Assembly: GCA_003565095.1 (NCBI GenBank)
Contig: PXDI01000151.1
Span: 1 to 9,613, forward strand
From: PVC group bacterium
GTDB lineage: Bacteria > Verrucomicrobiota > Kiritimatiellia > UBA8416 > PXDI01
Length of the DNA stretch: 9,613 nt
Reading direction: 5' to 3'
Part shown: positions 1 to 7,229 of the stretch, piece by piece
Layout: every line of letters begins with the position of its first letter
How positions within the stretch are numbered: the first letter of the stretch is position 1
The notes under the pieces: generated by a model
Seen by the model: only the letters and a program-made list of their open reading frames with translations
What the model was told of the DNA's origin: nothing
Databases searched by the model: none
Position numbers and translations under genes: made by a program

Positions 1-314
1 ATTTCGAACAGGTCTTTGAACAGTGCGACGCCTTGCTGGCGCCGGTCTGCCCCACTCCGGCATTCAAGCTGGGTGAATTGACTGACGATCCGCTGCAAAT
101 GTATTTAAGCGATGTTCTGACCGTGACCGCCAATCTGGCGGGCATCTGTGCATTAAGTGTTCCGTGCGGCTGGACAAGCGCGGGGTTGCCGGTGGGATTA
201 CAGGTGATCGGTCCGGCACTGGGCGAAGAAGCGATCCTGCGCGCGGGCTATGCCTTTGAACAAAGCGGTGCGGTTGTGCGTCCTGAACTGCCTGGTGGAG
301 GTGCGCAGGCATGA
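1..314 (+). CDS. gatA: GatA, amidase subunit of tRNA-dependent amidotransferase (3' end only)
   Basis: This is the C-terminal part (about 103 residues, in frame from base 3) of the amidase-signature subunit of the GatCAB complex. In the family, GatA releases ammonia from glutamine so that GatB can convert Glu-tRNA(Gln) or Asp-tRNA(Asn) to the amidated form in the cytoplasm. The sequence shows the family's end region: a DALLAPVCPTPAF block, then a conserved NLAGICALSVPCG segment and GLPVGLQVIGP, followed by a helix with AGYAFEQ. The Ser-Ser-Lys catalytic residues lie upstream of the window and cannot be checked. The stop codon overlaps the gatB start (ATGA), which fits a gatA-gatB operon. gatC is not visible and may lie further upstream. 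The gene is partial only because of the window edge. Confidence 0.95.
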   Translation, partial: FEQVFEQCDALLAPVCPTPAFKLGELTDDPLQMYLSDVLTVTANLAGICALSVPCGWTSAGLPVGLQVIGPALGEEAILRAGYAFEQSGAVVRPELPGGGAQA

Positions 315-1732
315 AATATCTTCCCACCATCGGGCTTGAGACACATGTGCAGTTGAAGACGCTGTCCAAAATGTTTTGCGGCTGCAGTACGGAATACGGC
401 CGGCAGCCCAACTCCCAGGTGTGTCCGGTCTGTCTTGGTTATCCGGGCGCAATGCCGGTAATGAACCGCGCAGCAATCCATCTGACGGTACGCACCGGAC
501 TGATGATCGGCGCGCGCATCAACACCTGGAGCAAGTTCGACCGCAAGAGCTATTTTTATCCGGATATGCCGAAAAACTACCAGATATCGCAATATGATGC
601 TCCGCTGTGCGAAGGCGGCAGTGTTACCGCGGTCACCAAAACCGGTACACGCGACATCAGCGTCACCCGCATCCATCTTGAGGAGGATGTGGCCAAGAGC
701 ACGCACTTCGGCAATTCCAGCGGCATAGATTTCAACCGCGCCGGTGTCCCGCTGATGGAAATTGTAACCGAACCGGACATCCACAGCGCCGCGGAGGCTA
801 TGGCGTATCTGGCGGGATTAAAGCAGATTCTGCAGTACGGAGCGGTCAGCGACTGCAATCTTGAGGAAGGCAACATCCGCTGCGATGTGAATATCAGTGT
901 AGCGGCCGAGGGCCGGCCGCTGGGAACCAAGGCGGAATTAAAAAACCTGAACACATTCAAAGGCGTGTTTCACGCCATTGAATATGAAATCCGGCGGCAG
1001 GAGGAGGTGCTGGAAAGCGGCGGACGGATAATACAGGAAACCCGCCGCTGGGATCCTGACAGCGGCGCCACATTCAGCATGCGCACGAAGGAAGACGCGC
1101 ATGATTACCGTTATTTTCCCGAGCCTGATTTGATGCCGGTGGCATTGACACAGGAAACCATCGAAGCATTGCGCGCCGCGCTGCCCGAGCTGCCCGCCGC
1201 ACGGCGGCAGCGTTTCTGTGAAGAACTCGGCCTGCCCGAATATGATGCCGGGGTGCTGGCGGCCGACCGCGAGCTGGCGGACTTTTTCGAGGCGGTCACC
1301 CAGGCCGGAGCACCGTCCAAAACGGCTTCCAACTGGATCATGACCGATGTCCTGCGCGTGCTTGGAGAATCGGACTGCGCAATCAGCCGGTTGAAACTTA
1401 CTCCTGACGCATTGGCAAAATTGATTGCAATGGTGGAGCAAAAACTGATAAATATGCCTTCGGCACGCGAAGTATTTGCCATAATGCTTGAAACCGGCGC
1501 GGCGCCGGAAAAGATTGTTGAAGAAAAAGGGTTGACCCAGGTAAGTGACAGCAGCGAAATTGGTGCGTGGGTCGAGCAGGCCATGCAGGAATCGCCGAAA
1601 TCGGTTGAGGATTTCCGCAACGGAAAAACGGCGGCGGCCAAATATCTGGTCGGACAGGTTATGCGCATGAGCCGCGGCAAGGCCAATCCGCAACTGGTGA
1701 CCAAGGAGCTGGAAGCCCGGCTGAATAACTGA
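311..1732 (+). CDS. gatB: GatB, Asp/Glu-tRNA amidotransferase subunit B
   Basis: GatB is the tRNA-binding and kinase/transamidase subunit of GatCAB. It phosphorylates the misacylated Glu or Asp on the tRNA and amidates it. The 473 residues match the normal family length. Visible landmarks are four cysteines C23, C25, C38 and C41 in the zinc-ribbon position (the second pair is CPVC), the segment from D77 to D96 containing YFYPDMPKNYQISQYD, the family signature from I139 to D156 containing FNRAGVPLMEI, and HDYRYFPEPDL at 264-274. The part after about residue 325 is the helical GatB/YqeY tRNA-binding tail, with the GKTAAAKYLVGQVM segment near the C-terminus. The ATG is supported by a strong ribosome site, GGAGGTG at 297-303, 7 bases upstream, and by the 4-base overlap with gatA. 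Presence of gatAB implies that the organism makes Gln-tRNA and/or Asn-tRNA indirectly. Which one cannot be told from this window. Confidence 0.97.
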   Translation: MKYLPTIGLETHVQLKTLSKMFCGCSTEYGRQPNSQVCPVCLGYPGAMPVMNRAAIHLTVRTGLMIGARINTWSKFDRKSYFYPDMPKNYQISQYDAPLCEGGSVTAVTKTGTRDISVTRIHLEEDVAKSTHFGNSSGIDFNRAGVPLMEIVTEPDIHSAAEAMAYLAGLKQILQYGAVSDCNLEEGNIRCDVNISVAAEGRPLGTKAELKNLNTFKGVFHAIEYEIRRQEEVLESGGRIIQETRRWDPDSGATFSMRTKEDAHDYRYFPEPDLMPVALTQETIEALRAALPELPAARRQRFCEELGLPEYDAGVLAADRELADFFEAVTQAGAPSKTASNWIMTDVLRVLGESDCAISRLKLTPDALAKLIAMVEQKLINMPSAREVFAIMLETGAAPEKIVEEKGLTQVSDSSEIGAWVEQAMQESPKSVEDFRNGKTAAAKYLVGQVMRMSRGKANPQLVTKELEARLNN

Positions 1733-1745
1733 ACTTGCGACTGAA

Positions 1746-1750
1746 GGGAG
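1746..1750 (+). promoter_or_regulatory. Ribosome binding site supporting a GTG start
   Basis: GGGAG sits 7 bases before the GTG at 1758. It lies in the 25-base gap after the gatB stop and decides in favour of the GTG start for the first PilB-like ATPase. Confidence 0.7.
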
Positions 1751-1757
1751 TCGGACA

Positions 1758-3464
1758 GTGACATCAAATGATGATTATGTTCTGGAAGTGCTGCAAGAGC
1801 ATAACATGGTCACCCCCGAGCAGATTGAGGATGCCCGCAGTTCATTGATGGGCAATAACCTGTCGGTGGTTGACATTCTTATTCAGAACAATGTCATTAC
1901 CGAACAGGACACTCTGGCGCTGCTGGCGTCACAATTCGGCATGGAAATGGTCAGCCTGGAGGGCTTTGACATTCCGGTTGAGATCCGTGATCTGATTCCG
2001 GCCGATACCGCCCGGCGCTTTCGGGTTGTGCCGCTTTACCGCAATGAAGGTACGCTGACGGTTGCGGTCAGCGATCCGCTCGATGTAGACAACCTCGACA
2101 GCCTGCGTTACATGCTTAAGTATGAAGTTGAGGGCGTGGTGGCGCTAAACAGCGAAATTCAGGCCTGTCTTGAAAAGTACTATGCCGCTGATGACGCGAT
2201 GGACACCATGATGGATCAATTGACCGAAGGCACGGTTGATGTGGCGGTTTCCGGTACGGAGGATATTGTTGCCGGCGACGATGCCAGCGACACGGATGCC
2301 CCGATTATTAAGCTGGTCAGCCTGATTATTCTGGAAGCCTACCGGCACCGTTCTTCCGACATTCACCTTGAGCCTCTGGAAAAGCGTTTTCGCGTCCGTT
2401 ACCGTATTGACGGCGTACTGCACGAGGTCGACAGTCCGCCGAAACGTCTGCAATCGGCCATCGTCAGCCGTATCAAAATCATGTCCAACATGAAGATTTC
2501 TGAAAAGCGCACCCCGCAGGACGGTCGTATTCAGGTTAATATTAAAGGCCGTGAGCTGGATTTGCGTGTATCGACCGTGCCCACCAACCACGGTGAAAGT
2601 ATTGTCATGCGTATTCTTGACAAGCAGAATCTCGCGCTGGGTCTGCCGAAGCTGGGCTTCTTCTCGGATGACCAGCAGACATTTGAAATACTCATCCAGC
2701 AGCCCGACGGCATTCTGCTGGTTACCGGTCCGACCGGCTCGGGCAAAACCACCACACTTTACGCCTGCTTGAACTATGTCAACCATCCCGACCGTAAAAT
2801 CATTACCGTTGAAGATCCGGTCGAATACCAGCTTTCCGGCATTAATCAGGTTCCTGTGCGCACAGATATCGGCATGACCTTTGCGGCCGCGCTGCGCGCT
2901 ATTCTACGTCAGGCACCGAATATTGTAATGATCGGTGAAATCCGCGACGTGGAAACCGCCCAGATTGCAACAGAAGCATCACTAACCGGACATCTCGTGT
3001 TCAGCACCCTGCATACCAACGACGCCCCCAGTGCCATTACCCGCTTACTTGACATCGGAGTAAAACCGTTTTTGGTGGCCTCTTCATTACGCGCGGCCAT
3101 GGCGCAACGACTGGTTCGCTGCATTTGCGACTCATGCAAAGAAACCTATACCCCCGAACCCTCTGAACTGCGCCTGCTGGGAGCCGCGGCCAAAGATTTT
3201 GGCGGAGTGGATCTCTACCGCGGACGCGGTTGCAATAAATGCTCCCTTACCGGATACTCCGGCCGTAAGGGGATCTTTGAAATCTTTCTGGTAGATGATG
3301 CAATCCAGCAAATGATATTTGACAAGCAACCTGCTTCGCACCTGCGTGCCTATGCCCGTGAAAACGGCATGCGCACATTACGCGAGGACGGGCTGCGCAA
3401 AGTGATAGCAGGGGTCACCTCTATCCAGGAAATTCTACGTGTAACCATGGGGGATGAGAACTAA
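1758..3464 (+). CDS. pilB: PilB/GspE-family pilus assembly or secretion ATPase (copy 1)
   Basis: This 568-residue hexameric motor ATPase belongs to the type II secretion/type IV pilus family. Such proteins sit on the cytoplasmic side of the inner membrane and power pilin polymerisation. Order of parts: a helical MshEN-like N-terminal domain (about 1-145), an acidic linker (about 145-180), the N2 domain with SSDIHLEP (199-206), and the ATPase core. The core has Walker A GPTGSGKTTT (324-333), an Asp box VEDPVEY (351-357), Walker B ending at E394 (MIGEIRD) and a His box TGHLVFSTLHTND (410-422). A zinc motif has paired cysteines C457/C460 and C492/C495, characteristic of PilB/GspE and absent from PilT. 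One oddity: the usual RQDPD before Walker B reads RQAPN (384-388). The start is GTG, supported by GGGAG 7 bases upstream. The stop TAA overlaps the next gene's ATG by one base. A type II secretion role (GspE) cannot be excluded, but the adjacent PilT favours type IV pili. Confidence 0.92.
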   Translation: MTSNDDYVLEVLQEHNMVTPEQIEDARSSLMGNNLSVVDILIQNNVITEQDTLALLASQFGMEMVSLEGFDIPVEIRDLIPADTARRFRVVPLYRNEGTLTVAVSDPLDVDNLDSLRYMLKYEVEGVVALNSEIQACLEKYYAADDAMDTMMDQLTEGTVDVAVSGTEDIVAGDDASDTDAPIIKLVSLIILEAYRHRSSDIHLEPLEKRFRVRYRIDGVLHEVDSPPKRLQSAIVSRIKIMSNMKISEKRTPQDGRIQVNIKGRELDLRVSTVPTNHGESIVMRILDKQNLALGLPKLGFFSDDQQTFEILIQQPDGILLVTGPTGSGKTTTLYACLNYVNHPDRKIITVEDPVEYQLSGINQVPVRTDIGMTFAAALRAILRQAPNIVMIGEIRDVETAQIATEASLTGHLVFSTLHTNDAPSAITRLLDIGVKPFLVASSLRAAMAQRLVRCICDSCKETYTPEPSELRLLGAAAKDFGGVDLYRGRGCNKCSLTGYSGRKGIFEIFLVDDAIQQMIFDKQPASHLRAYARENGMRTLREDGLRKVIAGVTSIQEILRVTMGDEN

Positions 3465-4564
3465 TGAGTGAAGAACTTGAAAACAACTATGATATGAACG
3501 ACCTGCTGCAGCTTACCGTTGACGAGGGCGCTTCGGATTTGCACATTAACGTCGGCAGTCCGCCGTGCCTGCGGCTTCACGGCGGCTTGCAGCCGCTTGA
3601 TACCCCGCCGCTGACTCCGGCGGATGCCGAGCGCTTAATGAAAGCCATTACCTCCCCGGACTTACAGCAGAAAATACGGGAGGGCGGCGGTGTTGACTTC
3701 GGTTTCGGGTTCGGCGATAAGGCGCGTTTCCGCGTCAGTGTGCTGAAAGCCAAGGGGCATGTCGGAATTGTCTTGCGCCAGATTCCCACAGATTTATTCA
3801 CGCTGGAGCAGATAGGTCTGCCGCCACAGGTTAAAGAATTGTTGTTCAAGCCGCGCGGTCTGGTGCTGGTTACCGGACCGACCGGATCGGGTAAAACCAC
3901 TACACTTGCCAGTATGATTGATGTTATTAACCGCGAACGCGATTGCCACATCATAACCATTGAAGATCCTATTGAATATTTTCATCCGCACAAGACATCA
4001 CTGGTAACACAGCGTGAGATCGGCGTTGATACACCCAGTTTTGCCGCAGCGCTGCGCGGGGCGCTGCGTCAGGATCCGGATGTCATTCTCGTTGGTGAAA
4101 TGCGAGATCTTGAAACCATGGAAGCCGCCATTACCGCGGCGGAAACCGGTCACCTCGTTTTTGCAACCTTGCATACCACCGGTGCTGCGCGCACGGTTGA
4201 CCGGATTGTTGACGCTTTCCCGATGGACCAGCAGGAACAGATCAGAACCCAGTTATCGGTGGGTGTGGTGGCGGTTGTATCACAATTGCTGCTGAAAAAC
4301 ATCGATCCGGACGGACCCGGCCGGGTGGCGGCCTTCGAAATCATGATTAATACCTCATCAATCGCGGCACTGATCCGCGACGGCAAAACCTACCGGATCA
4401 CTTCCGACATCCAGACCGGATCAAAATACGGCATGATCACCCTGGATGCGCATCTACTGGCCCTTTACGAAGCAGGACAGATCAGTTATGAGGATCTTAT
4501 TACCAAATCGCAGGATCCGGAGGCGCTCAATCAGCGTCTGCAAGAGCGCCGCCAAGGCAAATAA
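3464..4564 (+). CDS. pilT: PilT-family type IV pilus retraction ATPase
   Basis: PilT is the hexameric motor that depolymerises type IV pili, driving twitching motility and DNA uptake. The 366 residues are close to the usual length of 340-370. Visible parts are the N-terminal PAS-like domain with SDLHINVGSPP (24-34), Walker A GPTGSGKTTT (138-147), Asp box TIEDPIEY (165-172), Walker B DVILVGEMRD (206-215) and His box TGHLVFATLHTT (228-239). Its C-terminal motif AALIRDGKTYRI (301-312) corresponds to the AIRNLIRE retraction motif of the family, somewhat diverged. It lacks the MshEN domain and the four zinc cysteines of PilB, as expected. The GEMRDLET and VSQLLLK blocks are also PilT-like. The start follows a G-rich ribosome site (GGGGGA, 3449-3454) and the ATG overlaps the preceding TAA (TAATG), implying coupled translation with the upstream ATPase. 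A PilU-type paralogue is possible, but the sequence resembles PilT more. Confidence 0.94.
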   Translation: MSEELENNYDMNDLLQLTVDEGASDLHINVGSPPCLRLHGGLQPLDTPPLTPADAERLMKAITSPDLQQKIREGGGVDFGFGFGDKARFRVSVLKAKGHVGIVLRQIPTDLFTLEQIGLPPQVKELLFKPRGLVLVTGPTGSGKTTTLASMIDVINRERDCHIITIEDPIEYFHPHKTSLVTQREIGVDTPSFAAALRGALRQDPDVILVGEMRDLETMEAAITAAETGHLVFATLHTTGAARTVDRIVDAFPMDQQEQIRTQLSVGVVAVVSQLLLKNIDPDGPGRVAAFEIMINTSSIAALIRDGKTYRITSDIQTGSKYGMITLDAHLLALYEAGQISYEDLITKSQDPEALNQRLQERRQGK

Positions 4565-4593
4565 ATTGTTCGAATACGGCAGGAGATAGACTA

Positions 4594-6303
4594 ATGAGTG
4601 AAGAAGTGGAAATTCTGGACCCGTTACTGGAATTACTGGTCGATCAGGAATTGCTCACTTCCGAACAGGTGCAGGATATAACAATCGAACATCAAAACAC
4701 CGGCAAAACAGTCCGGCGTCTGGTCATCGACATGGAAATCATGAGTGAAGACCAGTTGCTGGAGATTATTGCCGGCTATCTGGGCACATATGTCATCAAC
4801 CTGCCGGCCACGGACATTGCGCCGGATATAATTCATTCGGTGCCCGGCAATGTGGCGCGCATGTATAACATCGTCCCGGTCGAAGTGGGTCCGAACTCAA
4901 TTCAGCTTTGCACTTTCGAGATGATGAGTCCGCAGGTGATGGATGAATTAATGTTTGTGCTGACCCGCGATGTTACTTTTGTGCTTTCACGTGAAGAGGA
5001 TTTGCACAACTGCCTTAACCAGTTTTATGGCGATGTCACTGATGTGAAAGACATGCTCAGCACCCTTGAATCGGAAATTGAGGAAGTCGGCGATTCTTTG
5101 CTTGCGACAGGTGAAGATGATGATAAAGGACTTGAAGAAGCCGCTGAATCCACCCCGGTAATCCGCTTTGTTAATCTAGTGCTTTATCAGGCGGTAAATG
5201 ATCGTGCATCAGACATCCACTTTGAGCCATTCGAGAAGGAATTCAGAATCCGCTACCGTGTTGACGGCGCGCTATATGAAATGGCCCCGCCGGCCCGCCG
5301 GCTGGCCGGTCCGATCATTTCGCGCATCAAGGTCATGTCGGGACTGAATATTGCCGAGCGGCGCCTTCCACAGGACGGCCGCATTCAGCTCAGTGTGGCA
5401 GGCCGCCAGGTTGACCTGCGCGTCTCCACGCTGCCGACCCAGTTCGGCGAAAGTACGGTGCTGCGCGTACTGGACCGTTCGGTGGTGTCGCTTGATCTGG
5501 AAAACCTGGGCATGCCGGATGATATTTTCAATAATCTGTGTGATGACATTGCCCTGCCCAACGGCATTCTTATTGTGACCGGACCGACCGGATCCGGAAA
5601 AACCACAACCCTGTATGCCGGACTGCGCCGGATCAACAAGGTGGAAACCAAACTGCTGACCGCCGAAGAGCCGGTAGAGTACGATATTGAAGGCATTATC
5701 CAGGTGCCGATCAATCCGGCGGTGGGCAATACTTTTGCGAATGTGCTGCGTGCATTTCTGCGGCAGGATCCCGACATCATCATGGTGGGTGAAATCCGCG
5801 ACGTTGAAACCGCGCAGATTGCGGTACAGGCGGCGCTGACCGGGCATCTGGTGTTTGCCACGCTGCATACCAATGACGCCGCGGGGGCGGTCACCCGTCT
5901 GGTGGATATGGGGCTTGAACCTTTCCTGGTTTCATCAACCCTGCGGACAATTCTCGGCCAACGGCTGGTGCGCACAATCTGCGAACATTGCAAAACCCCC
6001 TACAAGCCCGACCGCGAAATTCTTGAAAGACTGAAGCTGTCCGACGCCGATGTCGGTGACCGCACATTCAACTACGGAGCCGGTTGCAGCAATTGCAACG
6101 GCACCGGATATCGCGGCCGGCGCGGTCTGTATGAGCATCTGCGCGTCAGCAATGCCATCCGCCAATTGATTAACGACCGTAAACCGACGCTGATGATTCA
6201 GCAAAAGGCCATTCAGCAGGGCATGCGGACTCTGCGGCAGGACGGTGTGCGTAACGTGCTGGACGGCTATACCACCGTCGAGGAAATTATACGTTACACA
6301 TGA
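4594..6303 (+). CDS. PilB/GspE-family ATPase (diverged copy 2)
   Basis: This 569-residue motor ATPase has the same architecture as the first PilB-like protein: a degenerate MshEN-like N-terminal region (about 1-147), an acidic linker rich in E and D (about 148-185), N2 with ASDIHFEP (205-212), and the ATPase core. The core has Walker A GPTGSGKTTT (330-339), Walker B ending at E400 (MVGEIRD), and a His box TGHLVFATLHTND (416-428). The zinc cysteines are C463/C466 and C498/C501. RQDPD (390-394) is intact here. The Asp box is unusual, AEEPVEY (357-363), with Glu at the position normally held by Asp. The start ATG has AGGAG at 4581-4585, 8 bases upstream. The stop overlaps trxB (ATGA). It clearly belongs to the PilB/GspE branch, but whether it drives the same pilus, a second pilus or a type II secretion machine cannot be decided, so I give no symbol. 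Confidence 0.9.
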   Translation: MSEEVEILDPLLELLVDQELLTSEQVQDITIEHQNTGKTVRRLVIDMEIMSEDQLLEIIAGYLGTYVINLPATDIAPDIIHSVPGNVARMYNIVPVEVGPNSIQLCTFEMMSPQVMDELMFVLTRDVTFVLSREEDLHNCLNQFYGDVTDVKDMLSTLESEIEEVGDSLLATGEDDDKGLEEAAESTPVIRFVNLVLYQAVNDRASDIHFEPFEKEFRIRYRVDGALYEMAPPARRLAGPIISRIKVMSGLNIAERRLPQDGRIQLSVAGRQVDLRVSTLPTQFGESTVLRVLDRSVVSLDLENLGMPDDIFNNLCDDIALPNGILIVTGPTGSGKTTTLYAGLRRINKVETKLLTAEEPVEYDIEGIIQVPINPAVGNTFANVLRAFLRQDPDIIMVGEIRDVETAQIAVQAALTGHLVFATLHTNDAAGAVTRLVDMGLEPFLVSSTLRTILGQRLVRTICEHCKTPYKPDREILERLKLSDADVGDRTFNYGAGCSNCNGTGYRGRRGLYEHLRVSNAIRQLINDRKPTLMIQQKAIQQGMRTLRQDGVRNVLDGYTTVEEIIRYT

Positions 6304-7229
6304 GCAAAATCGAACAAACCGTCATCATCGGCAGCGGTCCGGCCGGACTGACCGCCGCGTTGTATGCCGCCCGCGCCAATATGGAACCGGTTGTCTATGA
6401 GGGCATCCAGCCCGGCGGACAACTGACCACCACCACCGACGTCGAAAACTTTCCGGGGTTTCCTGAAGCCATCAGCGGCGTCGAACTGATTGATCTGATG
6501 CACAAACAGGCCGAACGCTTCGGGACAAGATTTGTTATGGATGAAATTACCGGCGGTGATTTCTCCAAACCGCCGTTTTCACTTAAAACCGGCGGCGGCG
6601 ACACGATTACAGCGCGCAGTGTAATCATCGCCACCGGCGCCGCGGCGCGTTATCTGGGCATTGAATCCGAACAGAAACTGCTCGGCAAAGGCGTTTCCGG
6701 CTGTGCCACATGCGACGGGGCATTCTTCCGCGATCAGGATGTTGCGGTTGTCGGCGGCGGTGACACCGCCATGGAAGACGCGCTGTTTCTCACCCGCCTT
6801 TGCCGCAGTGTAACCATTATCCACCGGCGCGACGCTTTCCGTGCCTCAAAAATCATGGCGGAGCGCGCGCTTAAGCATCCCAAGATAAAGGTTATCTGGA
6901 ACAGTGTGGTTGAAGAGGTGCTGGATGTGAGCGCAGGGGAAGTAACAGGATTGCGGCTGCGCAGCACCAAAGATGACAGTCTTTCTGAGATTGCCGTCAG
7001 CGGATTGTTTCTTGCCATCGGGCACACACCCAACACCGCCCCGTTTGCGGGGCAGATTAAGTGCAATGCGGCCGGATTTATTATTGCCGATCACACGCGC
7101 ACTTCCGTGCCGGGTGTCTTTGCAGCGGGCGATGTGCAGGATCCTACCTATAAGCAGGCAGTAACCGCCGCCGGGTCCGGCTGTGAGGCCGCACTCAACG
7201 TGGAGCGTTATCTTGAACAAGAAGCCTGA
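6300..7229 (+). CDS. trxB: Thioredoxin-disulfide reductase
   Basis: TrxB is a FAD enzyme that moves electrons from NADPH to thioredoxin, keeping cytoplasmic thiols reduced. The 309 residues are the normal length of the low-molecular-weight bacterial type. The order of parts is FAD-binding GSGPAG (11-16), PGGQLTTTTDVENFPGF (38-54), the redox CATC pair C135/C138 in GCATCDGAFF, an NADPH-binding GGGDTAMEDA (152-161), the NADP-phosphate contact HRRDAFRAS (175-183), and the second FAD motif FAAGDVQDPTYKQ (274-286). All catalytic features are intact, and HRR-R indicates NADPH rather than NADH. The ATG overlaps the upstream stop (ATGA). The nearest purine run, GAGGAAA at 6280-6286, is rather far, so translation is probably coupled to the ATPase gene. 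Its redox function has no obvious link to pili, so the operon grouping is probably incidental. Confidence 0.97.
   Translation: MSKIEQTVIIGSGPAGLTAALYAARANMEPVVYEGIQPGGQLTTTTDVENFPGFPEAISGVELIDLMHKQAERFGTRFVMDEITGGDFSKPPFSLKTGGGDTITARSVIIATGAAARYLGIESEQKLLGKGVSGCATCDGAFFRDQDVAVVGGGDTAMEDALFLTRLCRSVTIIHRRDAFRASKIMAERALKHPKIKVIWNSVVEEVLDVSAGEVTGLRLRSTKDDSLSEIAVSGLFLAIGHTPNTAPFAGQIKCNAAGFIIADHTRTSVPGVFAAGDVQDPTYKQAVTAAGSGCEAALNVERYLEQEA
7202..7205 (+). promoter_or_regulatory. Ribosome binding site deciding a TTG start inside trxB
   Basis: GGAG lies 7 bases before a TTG at 7213, within the last codons of trxB. The other in-frame candidate, GTG at 7183, has no purine-rich site at the right distance. 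This supports TTG as the start of the ABC exporter. Confidence 0.55.

Noticed and set aside
938..1693. Long reverse-strand reading frame (251 codons) opposite gatB
   Set aside because: It is antisense to a well-conserved gene, its translation is rich in Cys, His and Arg with no recognisable domain, and it is a by-product of GC-rich codon use.
1758..3464. Assignment of the first ATPase as GspE of type II secretion
   Set aside because: Domain layout alone does not separate GspE from PilB, but the adjoining PilT points to type IV pili and no gsp gene is present. It is kept as an alternative only.
5272..5993. Overlapping reverse-strand frames (about 200 codons each) opposite the second PilB-like gene
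   Set aside because: Both are shadows of conserved ATPase motifs. They resemble no family and have no ribosome site that stands out.
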